DNA from: an uncultured SAR86 cluster bacterium
Lineage (GTDB): Bacteria > Pseudomonadota > Gammaproteobacteria > Magnimaribacterales > AG-339-G14
Assembly: GCA_902522825.1 (NCBI GenBank)
Contig: CABYXE010000001.1
Coordinates: 124,001 to 188,000 of the forward strand
Length of the DNA stretch: 64,000 nucleotides
Direction of reading: 5' to 3'
The position numbers and the translations under genes were made by a program. How positions within the stretch are numbered: the stretch's first letter is position 1; each line of letters opens with the position of its first letter. Positions 30,349 through 41,693 of this stretch are shown piece after piece. The notes under the pieces are model-generated. The model was not told where the DNA came from. It saw only the letters and a program-made list of their open reading frames with translations, and made no database searches.

Positions 30349-31713
30349 ATGCTGAAAAATACGCTTAAATCAATATCTCCTCTAGATGGGAGATATGCAA
30401 CTAAATTAAGTGAATTAGAAAATCATTTTAGTGAATTTGCTCTTATCAAAAGTAGAGTCTTAGTTGAAATCAAATGGTTAATTTTTATGTCTAAATCTAA
30501 AGGCATAAAATTTGTTCCCCCTCTTCAAAAAAATAAGGAAAACGCTTTGAATAAATTAGTTGAGGATTTTTCTTTGCAAGATGCGGAAAAGATTAAAAAA
30601 ATAGAAGCCAAAACCAACCATGACGTTAAAGCCGTAGAACTTTTTATAGGAAAAAAATTAGATGAGTTAAAGCTTTCTAGTTATAAAGAATTTGTTCATT
30701 TATTTTGTACATCGGAAGATATTAATAATTTATCTTACAATTTAATGCTTAAGGGATATTTAGAAAATGAATTCAAGGAAATCAATTCGTTTCTATTGAA
30801 AGATTTGAAGTCTAAATCAAAAAAATGGGCAAAATTATCCATGATGTCTTTCACTCACGGTCAGTCAGCTTCGCCGACTACATTAGGTAAGGAAATTGCA
30901 AATTTTCATGAACGAATTAAATTTCATTTAAATATACTTTCACCTATTAAGCCAAGTGGAAAATTTAATGGAGCAGTCGGAAATTACAATGCCCATTTTA
31001 TTGCGAGTGAAAAAATTAATTGGCAATTGATATCAGAAAAATTCGTTAAGTCTTTGGGTTTAAGTTGGTCAAAATATTCAACTCAAATAGAGCTGAAAGA
31101 TGAAATGGTTACAATCATTTCTACGATAGAAAATTTAAATAATGTTCTTTTGGATTTATCAAAAGACTGCTGGTTGTATATTTCAAAAGGTTATTTAAAG
31201 CAGTTACTTGTAGCTGGAGAAGTGGGTTCCTCTACTATGCCTCATAAGGTAAATCCTATAGATTTTGAAAATGCTGAAGGAAACTTAACCCTGTCAAATG
31301 GTCTTCTTCCTGCAATAAGAGAAAAATTGCAAGTTTCAAGATTGCAAAGAGATCTATCTGATTCTACAACCTTAAGAAACATGGGTTCAGGTTTTGCTTA
31401 TTCTTATCTTGCATATAAATCTTTATTAAAAGGTCTCTCAAAAATAGAACCCAACAAAGAGCAAATTAAAAAAGATTTGGAAAATAGTTGGGAGGTTTTA
31501 GCTGAGCCCTTACAAACTATAATGAGAAAAAATAAAATTTCTGATAGTTATAATCTAATTAAAAAGATATCAAGAGGAAAACCGTTTGATAAAAAAATCT
31601 ATTTAGCTATCATAGCTAACTTGGATGTTAATGAAGAAGATAAAGCTAAACTTTCTCAATTAACTCCATTAAAATATATCGGCTTAGCTGACAAATTAGC
31701 GAAAGAAATTTAA
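30349..31713 (+). CDS. purB: Adenylosuccinate lyase
   Basis: SPLDGRYATKLSEL, SSTMPHKVNPIDFENAEGN. Confidence 0.96.
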   Translation: MLKNTLKSISPLDGRYATKLSELENHFSEFALIKSRVLVEIKWLIFMSKSKGIKFVPPLQKNKENALNKLVEDFSLQDAEKIKKIEAKTNHDVKAVELFIGKKLDELKLSSYKEFVHLFCTSEDINNLSYNLMLKGYLENEFKEINSFLLKDLKSKSKKWAKLSMMSFTHGQSASPTTLGKEIANFHERIKFHLNILSPIKPSGKFNGAVGNYNAHFIASEKINWQLISEKFVKSLGLSWSKYSTQIELKDEMVTIISTIENLNNVLLDLSKDCWLYISKGYLKQLLVAGEVGSSTMPHKVNPIDFENAEGNLTLSNGLLPAIREKLQVSRLQRDLSDSTTLRNMGSGFAYSYLAYKSLLKGLSKIEPNKEQIKKDLENSWEVLAEPLQTIMRKNKISDSYNLIKKISRGKPFDKKIYLAIIANLDVNEEDKAKLSQLTPLKYIGLADKLAKEI

Positions 31714-31744
31714 ATCTTACAATAAATAATTTAGGGGAAACTCC

Positions 31745-33349
31745 ATGTTGAATTACAAAGAAATGCTTGATCATTACACTAGCCTCAGAGAGAAAGAGCC
31801 TAATCTTTTAAAACATATAAATGCCGAAAGCGCGGCAAGAATGAGACTTCAAAATAGATTTCACTCTGGTTTAGATATTGCAAGATACACAGCTGACATT
31901 ATGCATGCAGACATGAAAGACTATGATGGAGATTCTTCTAAATATACTCAATCTTTAGGTTGCTGGCATGGTTTTACAGCTCAACAAATGATGATGGAAA
32001 TTAAAAAATCTCAGAAAACTACTGCTAAATCTTATGTTTACTTAAGTGGATGGATGGTTGCGGCCTTAAGATCTGAGTTTGGTCCCCTGCCTGATCAAAG
32101 CATGCATGAAAAAACTACCGTTCCTAACTTAATAAAAGAAATTTATACTTTTTTAAAAAGAGCCGATTCTGTTCAACTACAACATTTATTTAATGAACTT
32201 GACGAAGCTTATAAAAGTGATTCTGATACACAAGAAATAATTTCTAAGATTGATAGCTTTGAAACTCATGTTGTTCCAATTATTGCTGATATAGATGCTG
32301 GATTTGGAAACGAAGAAGCTACTTATTTATTGGCAAAGAAGATGATTCAATCCGGAGCTTGTTGCATTCAAATAGAGAATCAAGTTTCAGACGAAAAACA
32401 ATGTGGTCATCAAGATGGAAAAGTTACTGTTCCGCATGAAGATTTTCTTTCAAAGATTAATGCTGTTAGATATGCCTTTTTAGAGTTAGGCGTAGAAAAT
32501 GGAATTATTGTCGCAAGAACTGACTCCCTCGGCGCTGGCTTGACTCAAAAAGTCCCTGTTTCTAAAGAAACTGGAGATTTAGCGGATCAATATAATTCAT
32601 TCCTTGAAACTCAAGAGATTAAAGATTTAAACCAATTGAATGAGAATGATATAACAATTCATCAAAATGGTGTTTTAGTTAAACCCGTTAGATTGGCAAA
32701 TGGGCTTTATCAATTTAAGAAAGATACCGGCTTTGATAGAGTTGTATTAGATTGTGTAACAAGCTTACAAAATGGAGCAGATTTACTTTGGATAGAAACA
32801 GAAAAGCCTAACGTAGCTCAAATAGCAGAAATGGTTAATAAGATTAGAGAAACTGTTCCAGATGCAAAGCTTGTTTATAATAATTCTCCTTCTTTCAATT
32901 GGACACTCTCTTTTAGAGAACAAGTTTATGCTGAATGGGTCAAAGCGGGTAAGGATGTCAAAGACTATCCTGATCCAGCTAATACTCCAAGAGGTCTTAT
33001 GGATATAAAATTTGATGAAAGCGAGCTAGCTTTAGAAGCTGATGTTTTAATTCAGAATTTTCAAAAAGATGCTGCTAAAGAAGCTGGTATTTTTCATCAT
33101 CTAATTACCCTTCCTACTTATCATGAGACTGCTTTAGGTACAGCGGTTCTTTCTGAAGGTTATTTTGGAGATAAGGGTATGCTAGCTTATGTAAAAGAAA
33201 TCCAAAGAGCAGAAATAAGAAGGGAAATGTCCTCTGTTAAGCATCAGGATCTAGCTGGTTCGACAGTAGGTGATACTCACAAAGAGTACTTTTCAGGTGA
33301 TAATGCTTTAAAAGCCGGTGGTGCAGATAACACCATGAATCAGTTTTAG
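31745..33349 (+). CDS. aceA: Isocitrate lyase (long, Pseudomonas-type)
   Basis: 534 aa; DEKQCGHQDGKVTVPHEDF active-site loop; IIADIDAGFGNEEATY. Confidence 0.93.
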   Translation: MLNYKEMLDHYTSLREKEPNLLKHINAESAARMRLQNRFHSGLDIARYTADIMHADMKDYDGDSSKYTQSLGCWHGFTAQQMMMEIKKSQKTTAKSYVYLSGWMVAALRSEFGPLPDQSMHEKTTVPNLIKEIYTFLKRADSVQLQHLFNELDEAYKSDSDTQEIISKIDSFETHVVPIIADIDAGFGNEEATYLLAKKMIQSGACCIQIENQVSDEKQCGHQDGKVTVPHEDFLSKINAVRYAFLELGVENGIIVARTDSLGAGLTQKVPVSKETGDLADQYNSFLETQEIKDLNQLNENDITIHQNGVLVKPVRLANGLYQFKKDTGFDRVVLDCVTSLQNGADLLWIETEKPNVAQIAEMVNKIRETVPDAKLVYNNSPSFNWTLSFREQVYAEWVKAGKDVKDYPDPANTPRGLMDIKFDESELALEADVLIQNFQKDAAKEAGIFHHLITLPTYHETALGTAVLSEGYFGDKGMLAYVKEIQRAEIRREMSSVKHQDLAGSTVGDTHKEYFSGDNALKAGGADNTMNQF

Positions 33350-33504
33350 TCTTTTACTTTGCCGCAAACATTGCAAGTATCGCCTTTATCTAGGTAAATT
33401 CCTCCGCAGCTAGGCTGCAAAGGCTTTTTGTTAAGAATTAGGCCTATTGCCATGCCCGCAATAGACAGGGCGACAACGATTAATGCAAATATTACTGTAG
33501 CCAT
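33346..33504 (-). CDS. nqrM: Na+-NQR maturation protein NqrM (DUF539-like), 52 aa
   Basis: Hand translation MATVIFALIVVALSIAGMAIGLILNKKPLQPSCGGIYLDKGDTCNVCGKVKD: N-terminal TM, KPLQPSCGG, CNVC; directly downstream of apbE. Not in the ORF track. Confidence 0.8.
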   Translation of the reverse strand: MATVIFALIVVALSIAGMAIGLILNKKPLQPSCGGIYLDKGDTCNVCGKVKD

Positions 33505-33509
33505 ATTCC

Positions 33510-34337
33510 TTATTCTACCAATTCATACCAGCTAGAAGTACTGATATTTTTAATTTCTTCATCTTCTTCATATATAAAATAAGCATTTAAGTTATTCTGT
33601 TTAGCTAGATTCAACCATTCATTTTTAGGTGAAGCATAAAGTGCAGTAGCCCATGCATCGGCTAGTGTTGTTGAGTTTTTATCAATTACTGTGACGCTTA
33701 ATATATTTGTTTGTGAAGGTTTAGATGTTAATGGATTTAATATGTGCCCTGGATTTCTATAATTACCTGAAGATGCAATTGATAAATTACTTAAAGAATA
33801 GAACTTTTTATGTATGGTTTTTATCAAAGACGGATCCTCAATAGCAAAAGTCCAGGATTGAGAATTGTTATGTCCCTCAAATCTTAATTCTCCGCCTATC
33901 TCTATCATAAAATTTGAAATGTTATTAGCTTTCAAAACATCAGAAACTTTATCTACTGCATATCCTTTTGCAAAAGAGTTAAAGTCGTAATTACCCTTAA
34001 TTTTGTGATTAAAAGATCCATTTGAGTCTTTGTGTACGGTCCAGCCGATTTGATCTAAATTTTTCCACTCTTCTGAGGTCTCTTTATATGCAATCTGATT
34101 GTTATTTAAGAGAGAAGTAATTGAGTCATCTTTATAATGTGAAAAAAGATTATCTATTCTATTGAGTTCGTTAATCACAATAGATTGAATAAAATCTGAG
34201 TTACCTTCATCTTTAGGAAAGTATTTTATTTGCCAAGTTGTGCCATAAATTTCGCCTTGAAGTATTTGTTGCTTAGAATTTTCAGAGCAACTTGAGATAA
34301 ATAAACTAAAAAAAAAGAAAAAGAGAACTTTAGGCAT
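33510..34337 (-). CDS. apbE: FAD:protein FMN transferase
   Basis: Lipoprotein signal (SLFISSCSENS), FNSFAKGYAVDKVSD, MIEIGGELRFEG. Confidence 0.92.
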   Translation of the reverse strand: MPKVLFFFFFSLFISSCSENSKQQILQGEIYGTTWQIKYFPKDEGNSDFIQSIVINELNRIDNLFSHYKDDSITSLLNNNQIAYKETSEEWKNLDQIGWTVHKDSNGSFNHKIKGNYDFNSFAKGYAVDKVSDVLKANNISNFMIEIGGELRFEGHNNSQSWTFAIEDPSLIKTIHKKFYSLSNLSIASSGNYRNPGHILNPLTSKPSQTNILSVTVIDKNSTTLADAWATALYASPKNEWLNLAKQNNLNAYFIYEEDEEIKNISTSSWYELVE

Positions 34338-34339
34338 TT

Positions 34340-35572
34340 TTAGCCACCGAAATCATCAAACATGATGTTTTCAGGCTCAACTCCTAAGCTATCTAGCATT
34401 TTGAATGCTGCATCCATCATCATGGGTGGACCACACATATAGTATTCACAGTCTTCTGGAGTTGGATGGTTAACGAGATAGTTATCATGAAGAACATGGC
34501 TAATAAAACCTGTATAACCACTCCAGCTATCCTCCGGCAATGGATCTGATAAAGCCGTATGATAAGAAAAATTTTCATACTTTCTTTCAAGCTCTCTAAA
34601 TTCTTCATCGTAAAACATTTCTTTTAGACTTCGAGCACCATACCAAAAAGATATTTTCCTTGAAGAATCTAAGCTTAATAGCTGATCAAAAATATGAGAT
34701 CTCATTGGTGCCATGCCCGCTCCTCCTCCAATGAACACCATTTCATTTTGTGTATCCTTAGCCATGAATTCCCCGAAAGGACCAAATATAGTTAATTTGT
34801 CACCCTTTTTTAAATTAAATAAATAGGAAGAAGCTTCGCCTGGAGGAAAATCTGTTCCAGGAGGAGGACTAGCAATTCTGATATTGAATTTCATAATACC
34901 TTTTTCTTCAGGATAATTTGCCATTGAATAAGCTCTTATTACTGGCTCTTTAACTACCGACTTATTTTCAAGAACTTTAAATTTTTCCCAATCTTCTAGG
35001 TATTCTTTCTCAATTTCAAAGCTTTTATAATCTGCCTCATAGGCTGGTATTTCCATTTGGACATAACCGCCTGCATCAAAACCTACTTTCTCTCCTTCTG
35101 GAAGTTCAAGAATCAACTCTTTTATAAAAGTTGCAACATTCTCATTTGATTTGACAGTAGTCTCCCATTTTTTTGCACCAAAAACTTCATCAGGCACAGT
35201 AATCTTCATATCGCTTTTCACCGGAACTTGACAAGACAATCTCCAGAAATCTTTCTTTTCTCTATTATTAAAGTGGGCTTCTTCAGTAGCTAAGATTGAG
35301 CCTCCTCCATCGTAAACCTGACATCTACATTGCGCACAAGTTCCGCCCCCACCACAAGCTGAGGATAGAAATAAATCTTGTTCTGCAAGAGTTTGCAGCA
35401 ACTTACCGCCTGCTGGTACTGTAATAGTTTTTTCAGGATCACCGTTTATTTCAACTGTCACATCTCCAGTAGAGACCAATCTAGTTCTTGCAAATAAAAT
35501 GACGAAAATCATCACATTCACTATCAAAGTAAAAGCAACTATTCCTAGAACTATTTCTATTAGATCAACCAT
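34340..35572 (-). CDS. nqrF: Na+-translocating NADH:quinone reductase subunit F
   Basis: 2Fe-2[20 protein letters not shown] domain; ATG at 35572 (TAATG overlap with nqrE) preferred over the ORF-track start at 35611. Confidence 0.96.
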   Translation of the reverse strand: MVDLIEIVLGIVAFTLIVNVMIFVILFARTRLVSTGDVTVEINGDPEKTITVPAGGKLLQTLAEQDLFLSSACGGGGTCAQCRCQVYDGGGSILATEEAHFNNREKKDFWRLSCQVPVKSDMKITVPDEVFGAKKWETTVKSNENVATFIKELILELPEGEKVGFDAGGYVQMEIPAYEADYKSFEIEKEYLEDWEKFKVLENKSVVKEPVIRAYSMANYPEEKGIMKFNIRIASPPPGTDFPPGEASSYLFNLKKGDKLTIFGPFGEFMAKDTQNEMVFIGGGAGMAPMRSHIFDQLLSLDSSRKISFWYGARSLKEMFYDEEFRELERKYENFSYHTALSDPLPEDSWSGYTGFISHVLHDNYLVNHPTPEDCEYYMCGPPMMMDAAFKMLDSLGVEPENIMFDDFGG

Positions 35573-36183
35573 TAAATACTTATACCCCCAAAAGACATAA
35601 ATCCAAAGCACATCAAACCAACAGTTATAAAGGTAATACCTAATCCTTGTAAGCCATCAGGAATGTCGCTGTACTTAAGCTTTTCTCTAATTCCAGCCAG
35701 CATTACAATTGCGAGCGCCCAACCTACTCCAGCTCCTAACCCATAAACAACACTTTCTCCAAAGGCCAAACTTTTTTCAACCATAAATAAAGAGGCACCC
35801 AATATCGCGCAGTTAACTGTAATCAATGGCAAAAATATCCCTAGTGCATTGTATAAAACAGGCACATATCTATCTAAAAACATTTCTAAAATTTGAACAG
35901 TAGCGGCTATAACGCCGATGTAGCTTATAAGCCCAACAAACTCCAAAGAAACTTCTGGGTATCCTAACCAGGCCAAAGCGCCCTCTTTAAGAATATAGGT
36001 ATAAATTAAATTATTAAGCGGAACTGTAATTCCAATAATTACTATCACAGCTATTCCTAAACCAATTGCAGCATCAATTTTTTTAGAAATCGCAATAAAT
36101 GTGCACATTCCTAGAAATACAGAAAGAGCAATATTTTCTATGAATACTGCGTTAATAAAAATACTAAGATAACTTTCAAGCAT
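35572..36183 (-). CDS. nqrE: Na+-NQR subunit E
   Basis: [14 protein letters not shown]; NqrE/RnfA family; operon position. Confidence 0.95.
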   Translation of the reverse strand: MLESYLSIFINAVFIENIALSVFLGMCTFIAISKKIDAAIGLGIAVIVIIGITVPLNNLIYTYILKEGALAWLGYPEVSLEFVGLISYIGVIAATVQILEMFLDRYVPVLYNALGIFLPLITVNCAILGASLFMVEKSLAFGESVVYGLGAGVGWALAIVMLAGIREKLKYSDIPDGLQGLGITFITVGLMCFGFMSFGGISI

Positions 36184-36847
36184 GATCTATCTTTATTTCT
36201 TTAGGGGCATTTTTGCTCATTTTAAATTCTGCCGGCTCTACTTGCTCAGTCTTCCAAGATCTTAGAAACCAAATAAATAATCCTATGATTAGAAAAGAAC
36301 TAGGTGGTAATAGAAAAAAATTGTTACTTACATACCAGCCACCTTCAGAAACAAGAGGGAGAATTTGGACGCCTAATAGTTGACCACTTCCGATTAACTC
36401 TCTAATTGAGCCAACAATGATTAAAATAATGCTATACCCTAAACCATTACCGAAACCGTCAACCATACTCATATAAGGTCCGTTTTGCATGGCATAAGCT
36501 TCAGCTCTTCCCATGACAATACAATTAGTGATAATCAAACCCACGAATACGGAAAGGGTTTTGCTTGTTTCGTAATCGTATGCTTTTAAAAGTTGATCTA
36601 CGATAATAACCAACGACGAGATAATGGTCATTTGAACAATAATTCTAATATTGCTTGGGACTATATTTCTTATCAAAGAAATAAAAAAATTAGAAAGAGT
36701 AATCGTTGCGGTTAAGGCAACACACATTATAAGAGTTGGATATAGTTTGCTAGTTACTGCCAGCGCTGAGCAGATACCCAAAACTTGCAATGCAATTGGG
36801 TTATCTTTAAAAATCGGAGATAACAATACTTCCGAAGTTTTAGCCAT
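36176..36847 (-). CDS. nqrD: Na+-NQR subunit D
   Basis: [27 protein letters not shown]; operon position. Confidence 0.95.
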   Translation of the reverse strand: MAKTSEVLLSPIFKDNPIALQVLGICSALAVTSKLYPTLIMCVALTATITLSNFFISLIRNIVPSNIRIIVQMTIISSLVIIVDQLLKAYDYETSKTLSVFVGLIITNCIVMGRAEAYAMQNGPYMSMVDGFGNGLGYSIILIIVGSIRELIGSGQLLGVQILPLVSEGGWYVSNNFFLLPPSSFLIIGLFIWFLRSWKTEQVEPAEFKMSKNAPKEIKIDHA

Positions 36848-37616
36848 TTATATTTTCCTGTTTAAGATTATTTAAAAACTTTTTGAAACCGCTATCACTC
36901 AACCAGTAAGCGAGAAGATTTGAAACGCCATTGCTAGTTAATGTAGCTCCAGACAAACCATCTACCTCATAAGTTGACATGTCGCTGCTATTATCCACTT
37001 TTCCTTTCACAACTTTAATAAGAATTTCGCCGTTTTCATCGTAAATCTTTTTTCCTCTCCATAAAGCTTTCCATTTTGGGTTATCAACTTCAGCGCCTAA
37101 GCCGGGAGTTTCTTTATGTTCGTAAAATTCAAGCCCGACGATGGTATTTAAATCACTAGAAATTGCTAAATATCCATATAGAATTCCCCATAATCCATAG
37201 CCTCTAACTGGCAGAATTACAGTATTTAACTGGCCTTCACGGTACTCAAGAAATATCTTTGAGAAATTTTCTCTTTTCTTGATTGTTGCAATATCTTCTA
37301 TCGAACTAAGGACTATATGTCGAGATGGATCTCTAAGCTCTTTAGAAAGGTCATACTTCTCAGTTGAATCCTTGGTAATAAGTCCTTCTTCTATATCAAT
37401 AATTTTTTCTTCTATAGAGTCAAATGCTACTTCTGTTGACCCATAAAACCCCTTTAAATCTGCCGCAGCAACTATCTTTTTTTGTTGATCTAAAATTGCA
37501 TTATTTTTTTGTAACTCTTTTAATCCAACAGCAATAGTAGAAATAACTGCAGCACAGACTAAACAGAGTCCAATTCCAATTATTAAAGTATTTTTAATAC
37601 TATCTTTATTCTGCAT
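36840..37616 (-). CDS. nqrC: Na+-NQR subunit C
   Basis: FMN-binding domain; [16 protein letters not shown] flavinylation motif (SGAT). Confidence 0.95.
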   Translation of the reverse strand: MQNKDSIKNTLIIGIGLCLVCAAVISTIAVGLKELQKNNAILDQQKKIVAAADLKGFYGSTEVAFDSIEEKIIDIEEGLITKDSTEKYDLSKELRDPSRHIVLSSIEDIATIKKRENFSKIFLEYREGQLNTVILPVRGYGLWGILYGYLAISSDLNTIVGLEFYEHKETPGLGAEVDNPKWKALWRGKKIYDENGEILIKVVKGKVDNSSDMSTYEVDGLSGATLTSNGVSNLLAYWLSDSGFKKFLNNLKQENING

Positions 37617-38841
37617 TTAGCACTCTAACTCTTTGCTTTATATTCCTAGAAACAAAGTAATGATCGATTAAAGGAGACATTAAATTTCCAAATAAAATAG
37701 CTAACATCATTCCTTCTGGATAGGCTGGATTGAGAACCCTGATCATAATGACCATAAAACCAATCACGAAACCATAAACCCATCTTCCTTGATTAGTATG
37801 CGATCCTGAAACAGGCTCAGTTGCCATAAAAACTAATCCGAACATGTAACCACCCATGACCATATGCCACCAAAAAGGAATTGCAAACATTGGATTGGTG
37901 TCACTTCCGGCTAAATTGAAAAGCGTGCTTGTAAAAACCGTGCCTAAAACAACACCGGCTACAATCCTCCAAGAAGCTATTTTTGTATATAACAAAACAG
38001 CAAGTCCTATCAATATCGCTACAACAGAAGTTTCTCCAATTGAGCCAGGAATAAATCCTAGGAATGCTTCATTCCAAGAATATGGCATGTTCATATATGA
38101 CTCTTGCGCAGACATCCCTAACATAGTTGCTGCTGTATAACCGTCTACAGCAATCCATGCCATATCTCCTGACCAAGAAGCTGGATAAGCAAAATATAAA
38201 AATGCTCTCCCAGTTAAAGCAGGGTTTAAGAAATTTTTTCCTGTACCCCCGAAAATTTCTTTTCCTATTACAAGGCCGACGCTAATTCCTAAGGCAACTT
38301 GCCATAAAGGAGCATCAGGAGGACAGGAAAGAGCAAAAAGAATAGTTGTGACAAAAGCTCCCTCACTAATTTCATGCTTTCGGATGACAGCAAATATCAT
38401 TTCCCAGCCAATTCCTACAATGAAGGTTACTAAATATATGGGCAGAAAATATACTGCACCATAACTAATGCAATCTAAGAGATTATTAGGATTTAAGCCT
38501 GAAACAAGCTGAATTATTGGCCAATGCCAATCTGTTTCAAAGACACCTCCGTTTAGATTAATTTCTTCCAGTGCAGATAAAGCTTGAAAGCCAACGTTAT
38601 ACATTCCAAAGAAAGCTGCAGGAAATGTTGCTAACCAAACAATGACCATTATTCTTTGAATATCACTTCCGTCTCTGATATGGGTAAGGCCTGATGTTTT
38701 TCTATCTGAGGAATAGAATAGATTTTCAAATACATCAAAAAGAGGAAAATATTTTGCAAATTTCCCTGAGCCTTGAAATGAAGGTTTTACTTTATCAAAA
38801 AGATTTCTTAGAGGATCTGACAATTTAACCTTCCTCCTCAA
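37606..38841 (-). CDS. nqrB: Na+-NQR subunit B
   Basis: GGTGKNFLNPALTGRAFLYFAYP; VDGYTAATML flavinylation-like motif. Confidence 0.95.
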   Translation of the reverse strand: MRRKVKLSDPLRNLFDKVKPSFQGSGKFAKYFPLFDVFENLFYSSDRKTSGLTHIRDGSDIQRIMVIVWLATFPAAFFGMYNVGFQALSALEEINLNGGVFETDWHWPIIQLVSGLNPNNLLDCISYGAVYFLPIYLVTFIVGIGWEMIFAVIRKHEISEGAFVTTILFALSCPPDAPLWQVALGISVGLVIGKEIFGGTGKNFLNPALTGRAFLYFAYPASWSGDMAWIAVDGYTAATMLGMSAQESYMNMPYSWNEAFLGFIPGSIGETSVVAILIGLAVLLYTKIASWRIVAGVVLGTVFTSTLFNLAGSDTNPMFAIPFWWHMVMGGYMFGLVFMATEPVSGSHTNQGRWVYGFVIGFMVIMIRVLNPAYPEGMMLAILFGNLMSPLIDHYFVSRNIKQRVRVLNAE

Positions 38842-40180
38842 TTTTAGTTAACATTTCTCTTAGGAGAGACCCATAATCATATTTACTCGGACAAGCATAA
38901 GTGCAAAGAGCGAGATCTTCTTCATCCAGTTCTAAAATTCCTAATTTCTGAGCTAACTCGGTATCGCCAATAACAATACTTTTTAAGAGTTGAGTGATCA
39001 TGATATTGAAAGGAAATATATCTTCAAAAATTCCAATTGGCACTATAGCTCTGTCTGCGCCATTCATTGCTGTTGTGTAATTTAATTTTAATAATTTTTC
39101 TTTCAATTTAGTAAGAAAAACTGGAAGAACAGAATGTTTTTGTAATCCAGGTCTTAGAAAATTTAAAAACTCTCTATCCTCTTTTTCTACTTCTCTCAAC
39201 ACTGATACTTGAGCATTGTATCTTCCTAAATAATTGGTATAGCTATTAGCTTCTCTGCCGCATAAAACAGAACCAGAAATAAATCTATTATTGCCATAAA
39301 GAGTATTACCTGAAGTAATTTCTGATATTGATGCACCAATTTCAGTCTTAACTAAACAAGGGGCTTCAACTTGAGGCCCACAAAGAGCTACAGTTCTAGA
39401 TGTATTTATAGATCCGGATTTAAAAAGTTTTCCTATCATCGCAACGTCTTGATAATTAATAGTCCAGACAGTCTTATTTATACTAACTGGAGAAATTCTG
39501 TGGATTTGAGTGCCAACTAGTCCAACAGGATGCAGACCTTCAAATTCATGATAGCGAACTTTATCAGACGTAATTTTCGAAAGGTTATTATCAATAGAAG
39601 TTGAAATATGTACACAATTTTTTGGAATATGTAAAATTACTTCTAATCCAAAATTAAAATCCTCAATATGGTGCTTTAGATAAAGCTCTGGATCTAAATT
39701 CAAAGGGTCTGAACTTATCAAGGAAATAAAAATTTCATGAGGTGAGTCGGTTATTTTAGGGATTTTAGAAAATGGTCTGGTCCTAAATGAGGTCCATAAA
39801 CCAGAGTTAATTAAATTTTTGATAATCAGATCTTTTGGTATAACTGATGCATCTTTAAAAGATTCAAAAGAGACTTCTGAAGTACTGTTTAAATTTTTCT
39901 CTATTACGATTGACAAAAATGCTCTTCGTTCACCTCTATTTATCTCAACAACTTTTCCGGAAACTGGTGAAGTAAATTTCACTCCTGGATTTTTTTTATC
40001 CTCAAAAAGGTTTTGCCCTTTGATCACCACATTTCCTTCCTTAACCAACATTGTAGGTTTGAGTCCATGGTAGTCGTCTCCTAAAAGAGCAACATTTCTT
40101 ACTGACACAGCGTTAATACTTTGAGAATTTATATTTCCACTAATTGGAATATCTAAACCTTTTGAAACTTTAAACTGCAT
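38825..40180 (-). CDS. nqrA: Na+-NQR subunit A
   Basis: KVSKGLDIPISG, HPVGLVGTQIHRISPV; operon position. Confidence 0.95.
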   Translation of the reverse strand: MQFKVSKGLDIPISGNINSQSINAVSVRNVALLGDDYHGLKPTMLVKEGNVVIKGQNLFEDKKNPGVKFTSPVSGKVVEINRGERRAFLSIVIEKNLNSTSEVSFESFKDASVIPKDLIIKNLINSGLWTSFRTRPFSKIPKITDSPHEIFISLISSDPLNLDPELYLKHHIEDFNFGLEVILHIPKNCVHISTSIDNNLSKITSDKVRYHEFEGLHPVGLVGTQIHRISPVSINKTVWTINYQDVAMIGKLFKSGSINTSRTVALCGPQVEAPCLVKTEIGASISEITSGNTLYGNNRFISGSVLCGREANSYTNYLGRYNAQVSVLREVEKEDREFLNFLRPGLQKHSVLPVFLTKLKEKLLKLNYTTAMNGADRAIVPIGIFEDIFPFNIMITQLLKSIVIGDTELAQKLGILELDEEDLALCTYACPSKYDYGSLLREMLTKIEEEG

Positions 40181-40204
40181 ATGTAGAGGGGGTTTTAAGC
40201 ATGT

Positions 40205-41689
40205 TTATAAAAAATTTGGCAACTTTCTATATTGTATACCTGACATTCTTTTTATAACTTTTAACAATTGAGCACAATATCCAATTTCATTATCATACCA
40301 AACGTAAACTATTGCATTTCTATCATTGAATATAGTTGATTGACCATCAATTACTCCGGCGTATTTACTTCCAACAAAATCAGAAGAAACATTTTCAGTT
40401 GAAATGGAAAAATCTATTTGGTCTTTCAATAAACTATGAAAAGCAGTCTTTTTTAGGAATTCATTAAATTCTTCTAAGTTTGATGATTTGGATAAATATA
40501 GTTTTAAAATTGCCAGAGAAACATTAGGTGTTGGAACACGTATTGCATTTGCAGATAACTTACCTTTTAAATTAGGCAAAACTTGAGAAACAGCACTTGC
40601 AGCTCCGGTTTCGGTTAAAACCATATTCAAAGCAGCTGCTCTTCCCCTTCTATTTTTACTATGATAATTATCTATAAGATTTTGATCATTTGTATATGCG
40701 TGAACAGTTTCGACATGTCCATTATCAATTTTATATTCATTATCTATTGCACTTAAAACAGGAACAATTGCATTGGTGGTACAAGATGCAGCACCAATTA
40801 TTTTGTCTGTATCTTCAATATCATCATGATTAACTCCATAGACAATATTCTTAAGCCCGCCTTTTACTGGAGCGGTTAATAATACTTTTTTGATTTCTTT
40901 ATTTTTTAAATGAGCAGATAGACCCTTTTCATCAGAAGCTATCCCAGTATTATCAATTAGTAAGGCCTCTTTTATTCCATACTTAGAGTAATCAATATTG
41001 CTAGGATCATCAGCATTAATAAATTTCACGACATTACCATTCATAATTAACGCATTTTCTTCTTCGTCAACTCTTATGGTTCCTTTGAATCGACCATGTA
41101 CTGAATCTTTTCTTATAAGTTCAGCTCTCTTCAATAAGTCATTACCGGATTTTTGTCTTGTAACAACTGCTTTTAGCTTTAAAGTCTCGCCCGCGCCACT
41201 ATCTTCAAGCAATAATCTTGTAATAAGTCTCCCAATACGGCCAAAGCCATAAAGAACTAAGTCTTGGGGACTATCTAAAATCGGATCATGAACTCCAATA
41301 ACTTCCTCTATTTGGCTATGAACAAATTCATCTATGCTCAACCCTTTATCATCAAACATAAAACCAGCAGCTAATATTCCTATATCTATTTGACAGGGAC
41401 CGACGTCGAGTTTATCAATAGCAGCTAGTACTAAAGAGGTTTCATATTCGCTAAGTTCATTGGCTTCAACTTCACGAACTTTTCGATGAAGTTGCATTAT
41501 CTCAATTACGGACAAATTCATTAAAGGGTTTCCGTAAAGAAGAATTCTTACATTGCTTCTATGCCATTTGCCTATGACTGGAATCATAGACTCAACTAAG
41601 GATTGTCTTTCTATCCAGTTTTCTAAATAGTTTTCAGGTTTTGCCCTTGATCTTTTATCAGGGTTATTGTCCGAGTCGGTTGGGACCAT
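40205..41689 (-). CDS. Glyceraldehyde-3-phosphate dehydrogenase, long form with N-terminal extension
   Basis: YGFGRIGRLITR, GAASCTTNAIVPVL catalytic Cys, WYDNEIGYCAQLL. Confidence 0.93.
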   Translation of the reverse strand: MVPTDSDNNPDKRSRAKPENYLENWIERQSLVESMIPVIGKWHRSNVRILLYGNPLMNLSVIEIMQLHRKVREVEANELSEYETSLVLAAIDKLDVGPCQIDIGILAAGFMFDDKGLSIDEFVHSQIEEVIGVHDPILDSPQDLVLYGFGRIGRLITRLLLEDSGAGETLKLKAVVTRQKSGNDLLKRAELIRKDSVHGRFKGTIRVDEEENALIMNGNVVKFINADDPSNIDYSKYGIKEALLIDNTGIASDEKGLSAHLKNKEIKKVLLTAPVKGGLKNIVYGVNHDDIEDTDKIIGAASCTTNAIVPVLSAIDNEYKIDNGHVETVHAYTNDQNLIDNYHSKNRRGRAAALNMVLTETGAASAVSQVLPNLKGKLSANAIRVPTPNVSLAILKLYLSKSSNLEEFNEFLKKTAFHSLLKDQIDFSISTENVSSDFVGSKYAGVIDGQSTIFNDRNAIVYVWYDNEIGYCAQLLKVIKRMSGIQYRKLPNFL

Positions 41690-41693
41690 TTTC

